Below the pieces are notes generated by a model. It searched no databases. It had not been told where the DNA came from and saw only the letters and a list, made by a program, of their open reading frames with translations. A stretch of DNA of 64,000 bases from Plutella xylostella (Eukaryota; Arthropoda; Insecta; Lepidoptera; Plutellidae): NCBI RefSeq assembly GCF_932276165.1, contig NC_064002.1:1240001-1304000 (forward strand). Reading direction: 5' to 3'. Made by a program: the position numbers and the translations under genes. This document shows positions 49,167 to 59,000 of this stretch, one piece after another (the stretch's first letter is position 1; each line of letters opens with the position of its first letter).

Positions 49167-51592
49167 CAGTCAGCTGCATAAGTAGCTATACACTTTTGTA
49201 CCTTGTCAATCTAACAAACCGCCTTTTCCCGCCCATTCTTTGAAGCGGATTAGGATTAGGATTACTATTAAAAAGAACGTACCCCTGACTAGTAAACGTA
49301 AATCAAGTCACCCACATTGGTTCTCGTGCGGTCTAATTAGACTTCTCAAGGAAAAGTACAAAGTACGAATAAAGGTATAAACAAGTACAAAAACCCTATG
49401 GACAAATTAGTTTTAGATATGTTGAGTAAAAGGTGTAAAAATTTTACTAATGAGTTATTCAAAATACATTGAAAGGGTCGAGTCTAGTTTATGTAAGGAT
49501 CCCAAATACTTTTGGGCATACTTAAAGCAAAAGCGCCAGAACAGAAGTCATTTACCGTCCTCGATGCACTTGCATTCTGAAATCGGATGCGGCAGTCAGG
49601 AGATCTGTGATCTCTTTGCGAAACATTTTTCATCAACATATGGGCCTGGAACTGGATCAGATGGCCGGGTAGCTGATGATGTACTGGCCGAAATGGAATC
49701 ACGGTCAAGTTGTTCCTGGTCTCTTAGTAGATTAGATATAAGCGAGCCAATGGTTTATCATAGACTAAAAAGACTTGATGTGCATAAGGGTGCGGGTGCT
49801 GATGATCTTCCCCCTATCTTCATTAAACTATGTGCCGAACCTCTGTCAAAGCCACTAACTAACCTTGATTTTTAACAAATCACTACAATCTGGTATTTTT
49901 CCAACATACTGGAAAATAGGAAAGATCATTCCGATACCTAAAGAAGGTATCAGCAAGGATATCACAAAATTCAGACCGATCACACTGCTTTCAGTCTTTG
50001 CTAAGCTGTTCGAGGTTCTTGTGTACCCAGAGTTTAACAATATTGTTCACCACCAGCTATCTGAAAAACAGCATGGCTTTCTGCGCGGACGTTCCACTAA
50101 TACAAATCTAGTTTCCTTTGTTGACCGCCTGGCTGAGTCTGTGGATGCGCGACCTCAGGTAGACGTAGTCTACACGTACTTCAGCAAGGCGTTTGACAAA
50201 GTCGACCATAGTAGGTATACTCGTGGGAAAAATGGCTCTATTTGGCATATCAGGATCTGTTCTTAAATGGGCTTCGTCATATTTACACGGTCGATACTCT
50301 CGCGTAGTGGTGAATGGAGATCAATCCGCAACATTCGAGTGCACATCAGGAGTTCCTCAGGGATCCCATCTTGGGCCACTATTTTTCGTGCTTTTCATTA
50401 ATAACATTGTCGATTGTTTTGCTAATTCCGAACCTTTTATGTTCGCGGACGATCTTAAGATTATCAAAACAGTTTCAAATACCCAGGAGGTCCAGCAATT
50501 GCAAGACGATGTTGATAGACTGAACGAATGGTGTGTTCATAATAGAATGAAATTGAATGCAGACAAGTGCTATCAGATATCTTTCACTCGCAATAAAAAT
50601 ATAATTCCAGCGCAGTATAGAGTCGGTGATACTGATTTAAAGATAGTGGATTTGATACGGGATCTAGGAGTTTATATTGACAGCAAACTAACTTTTGTTA
50701 GACACGTAGACTTTATTATTTCTAAAGCCTCTAAAATGTTAGGATTCATGCTCAGAAACTCAAAGCCCTTTAGACATGCACATAGCAAAATTGCTCTTTT
50801 TAACGCCCTGGTAAGAAGCAACCTTGAATATTGCTCTCAAGTTTGGAACCCTTTCTATCAGGTCCACAAAGATCGCATCGAAAGAGTGCAGAAAAAAAAT
50901 CTTTATCACCTTGCGTTTGGCGACGGACGGGCTCGTTATTTGAGTTCATATGAGGCCCGATTAAAACATTACGGGATCATGTCACTCACGAACAGGAGAA
51001 AACTATTAGATCTTACGTTCTTGCATGGTCTCCTTAGGAACAGAATCAACTGCCCTCAGCTATTAAGTAGAGTTGAAATAACTGTCCCCAATAGGTTGCC
51101 CAGATCCAACGTGTACAAGTTATTTAGGCAGCGCCCTTGCAAGTCGAACCTGGGCAGTAACTCACCTCTGTTTAGAATGAAACAAATCTATAATGCATTA
51201 CCTAAAAGAGAATTTGACATATTTCACGATGCGTTAAGGTCCTTCAAAGTTAACTTTAAAAAGCACATTAACACCACTTAATTTCCATTTCTAAGTTGCT
51301 TAAATTGTTTATTAATACATAAATTGTTAATTTCATTGTTTATGCTTAAAGTTTACTGATGTTATTATAATTAGTTAGTAGTTATCACTTAACTTAGTAA
51401 AATGTTTCTTCATTATAAAGATAGCTGTAAGTACCTATAATTAAGTGAACACTTTATTAAGTATTTTATTTATGTAGCCTTGTTGTATGTAACAAGTGTA
51501 TCATTTGTTGGTCTTCAAATAAATAAATAAGCATTGACGGTTCGTCAATTTGACAAGGTACAGAAGTGTATAGCAACTTATGCAGCTGACCA
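49167..51592. mobile_element. MITE of the 47317 family, split by a LINE
   Basis: The left half begins CAGTCAGCTGCATAAGTAGC. The right half ends CAACTTATGCAGCTGACCA, with TA at 49165-49166 and 51593-51594. Copy A reads GGTACCTAACATAG here, the empty site. The LINE at about 49213-51535 lies between the halves. Confidence 0.85.
49213..51535 (+). pseudogene. Jockey-like LINE, 5' truncated, inactive RT
   Basis: Three frames make one RT region: 49450-49875 (KYIERVESSL; the pre-RT part), 49865-50266 (FPTYWKIGKIIPIPKEG, KFRPITLLSVFAKLFE, HGFLRGRSTNTNL) and 50193-51281 (GVPQGSHLGPLFF, MFADDLKII, thumb). Frameshifts fall near 49870 and 50205. Palm A reads YTYFSKAFDKVDH, with Tyr where the catalytic Asp is expected, so the enzyme would be dead even without the frameshifts. 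The 3' tail is AAATAAATAAATAAG. No endonuclease domain is present. Confidence 0.88.
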
Positions 51593-52245
51593 TACCTAAC
51601 ATAGTCGTCACCCAATGAGACATCGAGATGTAAATTTATGATGGACGAGTAAGCTACTGTGTGTATCTGAAGGTAGGACTTGTTTGACGCTTTACTTGGT
51701 GAAGTTGAAGATAGTAAATAGTGGTCTAAGTGTGAAACATAGATAGAAGTAGGTATGTTGGCTACTGAAGGAGCATCAATCTAACCATTGATTTAGTTTA
51801 GGTACATATTGTAAAAACACTTCTGCATATTTCACACATTTCAACTTCTACTAATTTTACTTACATTATCTTATTTCCTAATCCTCTACGCAAATTCTCA
51901 AAATAGAAAGTGTCACAAAAAATACCACCAATTGCAAATGCTACCACTAAACAGTCTAAACACCTCAGTTTATGAAATCTCATTTTATATTTTAAAGACA
52001 ACCTTGATACACATTTTTAAATTAAAATTAGGTAAGATTGTGATTTTGTTCAAATTTTTACTGTGCGGTTTAAATTGCGGTTTTCTATGCATCATTAAAA
52101 ATGCCGTTACACCTACGCTTTCGCATAAAATGGGCAGTGTGATCGATAAGAGTAATAAATATTATTCAATTATAGATAACTTACACATACCTAAGTCTGA
52201 TCACATTCTAAATTTCTAATTCTAACTGAATAACGGGCGAGAATT

Positions 52246-53548
52246 TATAGCTGAACATAAAAGAGTAGAGAATAATTGAGGGCGTGGCAATCTAAGAAAG
52301 TGGCCACACTATTATAGTATAGAAAACGGACAAAAGTATCACGATACTTTAGCAGAAAAAATCAAAACGAGAAATGTTTCAAATATTTACTAATTATAAA
52401 ATGCCACTTTTTGGGGAGGTTTATGTTAAGAGAAGAAATTAGTAGAGAAGAGGGGGGCAGTCTTGAATGAATTTCATTAAATCAAATCAACTGTAACTTT
52501 TATTTCATTGTGTATTTCATAATGTTTTTTTTTGCACTGAAACACGTGTTGGTTATCCCATTATGTAATTACTATAGGAGAAAAGTGATAGTATCACACA
52601 TCGATATTTTATTAAAGTTTTTTCTTGCTCAGGAAAAAGTTCAAATGTGCCCCGGCAATTCTTCTAAAACTGTGTTTACCGATTTTCCTGCAACAAATTA
52701 TTCAATTGGTCAGAAAAGCAGTGACTTGCAAATTATTTGGGGAATTTATACCGACTCTTACACTGAGTTGCAGAAAGGATCTTTAAGTTAATGTCGGCAT
52801 TAAATGTATTGTTGCCTTGCTTTGACAGTATACGGACAGAAAGAGACAGACATAGATTTAATGTCGACATTAGCTTAAAGTCCCTTTCTGCAACTCGGCA
52901 TTACATATTCTTACATATATTTTTACAATAGGTACTCTAACACGGAGAGACCGACACACATAGACACCTACAGCTGTAAAACTTATCGATACCCTTTTTG
53001 AGTCGGGGGTTAGTAAAAAAGTATCTAGACCTGATGTTTTAACAACATTAGCATCCAGACCCTGATGTCATGTAACGTTTGACACTAGTATTTTCTAACC
53101 TCTATAAGAATAACAAATACACATTGAAAGGCATTCTATTACATCAAAATAGTACTTTTTTTACTAGAAATATAAGCAATGTATGTTAATGGTTAGAAAT
53201 TAAGTACCTACTCACCAGTATAAAACGCTGCTCTTTAATAAACATCGTATATATTGACTAATACCTACTTCTCCAGCCTCATTCTCCGCCAAACATCGTA
53301 GGTAAACGCTGTAAATCATGTGTCTAGCTTCGCTGCGAATGGTTTTATTCATTTTCACCTCATGAACAAACTCAACAATCCACAAAACTCCAAAATTAAG
53401 CAAATTCGATTTGTTTATACAGGAACAGGGCAGATTTGACATTCAAACCATAGAAACAGACCACAAATCACAAGTTTTATTTTATTGCCAGGTTTAAATC
53501 TGTTTAGTTCCAAAAACATTAATCTCTACTCTTTTGTGTTCAGCTATA
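52246..53548. mobile_element. DNA element with 26-bp inverted ends (copy B only)
   Basis: TATAGCTGAACATAAAAGAG at the left is mirrored by CTCTTTTGTGTTCAGCTATA at the right, one mismatch, TA termini. No transposase motif. A second hairpin lies inside (52763-52902). Confidence 0.75.
52763..52902. repeat. Hairpin MITE
   Basis: GAGTTGCAGAAAGGATCTTT and TTAATGTCGGCATTAA on the left mirror TTAATGTCGACATTAG and CCCTTTCTGCAACTCGG on the right. Confidence 0.75.
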
Positions 53549-54590
53549 CACTGTTGATTTCTATTGTTTTAAAATAATCTGTGTTTACATTTTCATAAGT
53601 TAAAAAAACAGCAAAGATTCAGAATAAATTGATTTATTTTAGCAATAAAACTATTAACAATGCTTTTTATTAATTCAATGCATAAGTAAAGAATTAAGGC
53701 TGTCACGTTCAGTTGAAAATGTTAATTATTTCAATACTTAAGTACATATACTAAATGTGATGTGAGTCCATAAATTGTAACTAGGTACGTTTTCCGAATT
53801 TTATATTTGATACTTGTAAGTATAAAGAAAATATGAACTTTCGATATCATCGCTAAAGCATCTCAACTGTCCAAAACAACGCTCCTTTATTAGACGCTAC
53901 CTTATGTTTATGGTTCAAAAGAATTCTATTCGTATTATAGTCGATCTATAGATAAAATATTCAACAATCTCCAAATAGGCAATATTTTATGCTGCGTTCT
54001 TAGTAAGCTAATTGTTCGCTGCCGACTGAGTTAGCGTGTGCCGTGTTTTAAGTTATCTAGTTCATTTAATATACTGACCACCTCCTCAATCTAAACGGTA
54101 CCGCAACAACTTGATATCCTGAATAATAAATAAGGCAGCCTTTAAACTGATTTACCTGGGTATCTATTTCTAAAATTTGTCGTCATTATGGCAAGTCTAT
54201 ATAAATCTACGCATCGTATTAATAACGTAAGGTAAAATGTAACAGTGAAATCACGTGATCATCTTAGGCCTTCTAAGTAACCTAAAGGTCTAACCATTGC
54301 ACTAGTGCTTGAACATCTCGCAAACTTTGCACTAAATATAACTAGAGTAAATTTGGTCCATAAAAACTACATTAAAATAGTGCAATAACAGTAATAAACT
54401 TTACATTATGTGACTCCACAATACTCTTGGGATTCGTTCTCACTTATTAGATAACTATTATAGCACAATATGCCACGATATGCCAAAATAATTGACGAGG
54501 GGAAATTATGGCTTCACAGTATGTCAACCAACATTTTGGCATACCGTTTACAACCAAAATTATCACTAAATTAAATTACACCAAAACTTT
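53549..54590. other. Copy-B-specific sequence, nothing recognised
   Basis: Absent from copy A (between 43828 and 43834). AT-rich and without supported ORFs or inverted ends. Confidence 0.5.
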
Positions 54591-54835
54591 GACACGTAAA
54601 TCATGTAAAAATAAAACATGTTATGTATATTTTTTACAGCTCATATAACCTTACAACAAAATTGACTTACGCTAAATAAAGCGATGGTAAATTCTTATAA
54701 GTGCACTATTGGAATCAGCTTAGTCGTGGAATTAGTTCGTAGTTTTAATAATGCAGTAGGATCTTAGATTATATTCTTTAATACTAACAACAAAGCTATC
54801 TTTACGTTGTACTTTTGAGTATTTATCGTATTGCT

Positions 54836-55228
54836 GTGTATTTTTGTATTGAAATGTCTACAATAAGTATATATAGAGAAGATACAGTAGTTTTAGCTGT
54901 GACTCTTTTATTAATCATTGATAGCACACACAACCCATCATCAAGATAGATAAAAAAACGAATTAATTAGGATTCGCGTCACGTGACGTCTAGAAGCATG
55001 ACTTTCACAAGGCGCAATTCCATTCTTCACCTAGATTACTCTGCTTATAAATTTTGCTGAAGAAGAAATTTTATTAGTTAAGCTTAGATTAATTATAAAT
55101 AGCAATTACAGTTAAAAATAAGTATACTTATATAAAAAATATGCTTTTATAAGTGAAAGTCGAGTGACTTGCATGATTACAGGAATATTCTTAGCAGAGA
55201 TCGGAATGTAAGTTTATATTTAGTATTA
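54836..55228. other. Copy-B-specific 390-bp insertion or copy-A deletion
   Basis: Copy A runs from TATCGTATTAATTAAATTAATTAAATAC directly, while copy B has this extra block, containing CGTCACGTGACGTC. No tail or inverted ends recognised. Confidence 0.5.
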
Positions 55229-55579
55229 ATTAAATACTAGAAAAAGCTGGGAAAAAACTTTGCCAATAGTAAGAACTACTTACTGAAACTATGACTAGAA
55301 GTAGGTATATTAATAAAACCTAAACTAGAAATACAATTGAAGCTTATAATATTAGTATAGATCACTGTTAAATAAACCCTTGCATTATACTTCATAACCA
55401 TTAGATATCTTTATCAAATAATACATTTTAGGCATTCGACCCATGAATAGAAGTCAGGAATAACATTTTCTTTGTACCAGAAAATACTATAAAAATAACA
55501 TTGATGAATTTAAGATTTGTAATCTTATTCAAATCATGATTATACGATTATGAGCTTTGATTTAGAACGGTATATAACC

Positions 55580-56002
55580 CTATTCTGCACCATAGTTGGC
55601 TATCGTTGACATGACATCCGCAATAACTGTCTTCAAGTTATCACTCAAATCGTTTCGTGTATCCAGAAACTTCTTTAGCGACTCATCCACTTTAGCTTCT
55701 TTATAATCCGAAGCTATATCGCCTTTCTTCGAAGTTATATCTAGAAACGCTAGCAAATTTTCTGCAACTTCCACTGGCATTTTCGCACAGTTAGTACCCA
55801 TAAGTACGGACACGTGCTTACCGATTTCCGACTTTACTAGCTGGGAGATAAAGCTCGTTTCGTAGTCGAAGTCTGGCGTGGTTGGTGTTTTTGGCTTGAG
55901 TGATTCGATGGCGAGTAGAGTGAGAGCGACGATGGCCTCGTTCTGCATGAGTGAGTGAGACGCAACTAGCATGTTCACTATGCACGCTATGCAGCCTTCC
56001 AC
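55580..56002 (-). CDS. vimar: RAP1GDS1 exon 8 (last coding exon)
   Basis: 423 nt, residues 511-650 and stop at 55580-55582. Acceptor CCTTTTCAG|GTGGAAGG at 56003-56004, phase 0. VEGCIACIVNMLVASHSLMQ and NEAIVALTLLAIESLKP form the last armadillo helices. The end is STIANYGAE. Confidence 0.92.
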   Translation of the reverse strand: MEGCIACIVNMLVASHSLMQNEAIVALTLLAIESLKPKTPTTPDFDYETSFISQLVKSEIGKHVSVLMGTNCAKMPVEVAENLLAFLDITSKKGDIASDYKEAKVDESLKKFLDTRNDLSDNLKTVIADVMSTIANYGAE

Positions 56003-59000
56003 CTGAAAAGGAAAAATATTGCGTGAGTTGATTATATAGAAACGTCTCATTTCCTCACTCAGTCCTTTCTGTTTGGGATAATCTCCACATTTTCATACAT
56101 TGTGTAAAAATGGATTGATAAGATGAGCTAGCCATATGTTTTAGCAGTACTAAATTTATATCCAGAAGCTAAAGCCATTTATCCGGCTCGAAGGAGCAAT
56201 AGATACCTACTTAATACCGGTTCGCATACAAATAAGCTGAATAGATAAACTAAACCATAGGTATAGTGGTGTGATGTTGATCAGTAACAACACCGCCATC
56301 TAGTGAAGACCATGGCAAACACACCGCTGTACGAACTTCCAGCGCGCAGTTGTTTGACGTAAGTAAAATGAGACAAAACCACCCCCTGCCATTGGTGCGC
56401 TTTACGTCTCTCGCCCGCTATTACTAACTAACTATCTTGAAGATTTTTGTATCATCTGCATATATAATAGATGATCTGAATGCACCAGAACCCCTCCAAT
56501 ATCATTGATATACAATGTAAACAGTAAAGGTCCTAAATGAAATCCTTGGGGGAAACCAGATGGAATAGTAAGAAAACTAGACTCAAAACCCTTGATCAAT
56601 ACAGCCTGACTACGATTACGGATGTAGGATTCAATCCATCGCAAGAATAGCGGGCGAGAGACGTAACGCGCACCAATGGCAGTGCGCGGTTTTGTCTCAT
56701 TCTACTTACGCCAAGCAGCTGCGTGCCTGGCCAGACCTCGGGAGCTTCGTGCAGGTAATGGACCAATGAGAGGGGATTGCAGGCTGCTGACTATAGCAGC
56801 CTGCAATCCCCTCTCATTGGTCCATTACCTGCACGAAGCTCCCGAGGTCTGGCCAGGCTGCTGACTATAGCAGCCTGCAATCCCCTCTCATTGGTCCATT
56901 ACCTGCACGAAGCTCCCGAGGTCTGGCCAGGCACGCAGCTGCTTGGCGTAAGTAGAATGAGACAAAACCGCGCACTGCCATTGGTGCGCGTTACGTCTCT
57001 CGCCCGCTATTCTTGCGATGGATTGAATCCTACATCCGTAATCGTAGTCAGGCTGTATTGATCAAGGGTTTTGAGTCTAGTTTTCTTACTATTCCATCTG
57101 GTTTCCCCCAAGGATTTCATTTAGGACCTTTACTGTTTACATTGTATATCAATGATATTGGAGGGGTTCTGGTGCATTCAGATCATCTATTATATATGCA
57201 GATGATACAAAAATCTTCAAGATAGTTAAAAAAGTTACTGACTGTCTGCAGCGTGATCTGAGTGCTCTTACATAATACTGCCAGTCGAACCAACTACTTC
57301 TGAATGCTTTCTAAATATTCGCCAATCACATTAAAGACACTCCTCACCCTCTCTCTCATTGGTCCATTACCTGCACCATGTTCCCGAGCTGGCGGCCGGC
57401 GCGCAGTTGCTTGACGCAGGCGGCGAGTAGGCGGGGCGCCTCGCCCGCCGCGCCCGCGCACTCCGCCGCGCCCCACCCGCTGATGGCCGCCAGGGCCGCC
57501 CCGTCTGACGCTCATATACATACTGCTGTGAGCTAGTTTTATGTTTTTAGCAGCCCTAAATCTAGAAGTCAAACGAATTATCCGGCTCGAAGGACCAATA
57601 GATACCTACCTAATACCGGTTCGCTTACGAATAAGCTGAATGGATAAACCAAACCATAGGTATAGTGGTGTGATGTTGATCAGTAACAACACCGCCATCT
57701 AGTGAAGACCATGGCATACACACCGCTGTACGAACTTCCAGCGCGCAGTTGTTTGACGTAAGTAAAATGAGCTGCCATTGGTGCGCTTTACGTCTCTCGC
57801 CCGCTATTCGTCTATAGCAGCCTGCAATCCCCTCTCATTGGTCCATTACCTGCTCGAAGTTCCCGAGCTGGCGCCCGGCGCGCAGTTGCTTGACGTAAGT
57901 AAAATGAGACAAAACCGCCCACACCCATTGGTGCGCTTTACGTCTCTCGCCCGCTATTCGCCAACCACATTAAAGACACTCCTCACCTTCTATCATTGGT
58001 CCATTACCTGCACTATGTTCCCGAGCTGGCGGCCGGCGCGCAGTTGCTTGACGCAGGCGGCGAGCAGGCGGGGCGCCTCGCCCGCCGCGCCCGCGCACTC
58101 CGCCGCGCCCCACCCGCTGACGGCCGCCAGGGCCGCCCCGTCTGATGCTCATATACATAGGCCACGTTCAGATGACAAGCGCTCAACGCGCGTTTTGGTA
58201 ACGCGCGTTTACAACTACATACATTTTATTCCGCGCGACGCACGTTAGCATGTGTACAGCCTGAATAAAATGTATGTAGTTGTAAACGCGCGTTACCAAA
58301 ACGCGCGTTGAGCGCTTGTCATCTGAACGTGGCCATACTGCTATGAGCTAGCTTTATGTTTTTAGCAGCCCTAAATCTAGAAGTCAAGCCAATTATCCGG
58401 CTCGAAGGACCAATAGATAAACCAAACCATAGGTACAACGGTGTGATGTTGATCAGTAACGACACCGCCATCTAGTGAAGACCATGGCAAACACACCGCT
58501 GTACGAACTTCCAGCGCGCAGTTGTTTGACGTAAGTAAAATGAGCTGCCATTGGTGCGCGTTACGTCTGTCGCTCGATATTCGTCTATAGCAGCCTGCCA
58601 TCCTCTCTCATTGGTCCATTACCTGCACGAAGTTCCCGAGCTGGCGGCCGGCGCGCAGTTGCTTGACGCAGGCGGCGAGCAGGCGGGGCGCCTCGCCCGC
58701 CGCGCCCGCGTACTCCGCCGCGCCCCACCCGCTGATGGCTGAGAGGGCTGCCGGGTCGCTAGCTACGAGGCGGGCCACTGAGTCTGGAAATTTATGAATG
58801 AATTTTGTTAAATGGCGCAAGGTAACGATTTCAAAAATATACAGCACTAGCTGTTCCCGCGCCTTAAAAAGTTTTCCCGTGGGAATTCCGGGATAAAAAG
58901 TAGCCTATGTTCTTTCCCAGGGTCTAGACAGACAGACAGACACAGTTACTTTCGAATTTATAATAATATAATATTATAATATAATATAGTTAGGATATTT

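Larger units (their letters stand above)
47141..55868. repeat. Segmental duplication copy B
   Basis: Head-to-tail with copy A and running without break into the intact RAP1GDS1 last exon. B-specific insertions: MITE (47317-47450), MITE plus LINE (49167-51592), a block from about 52220 to 54590, and about 390 bp at 54836-55228. At the hAT site of copy A, copy B reads ATTAGTATAGATCACTG, an empty site. Confidence 0.88.
56110..58620. repeat. Tandem ~600-bp repeats in RAP1GDS1 intron 7
   Basis: Three copies of a unit that includes TTATCCGGCTCGAAGGA, GTGATGTTGATCAGTAAC, ACACCGCTGTACGAACTTCC and CCATTGGTGCGC occur near 56180-56410, 57585-57800 and 58385-58575. Exon-7-like pieces sit between or next to them (57371, 57850, 58008). 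Confidence 0.8.

Noticed and set aside
57294..58248. Separate GC-rich proteins (arginine/alanine-rich ORFs, both strands)
   Set aside because: They are shadows of, or out-of-frame readings through, the exon-7 copies.
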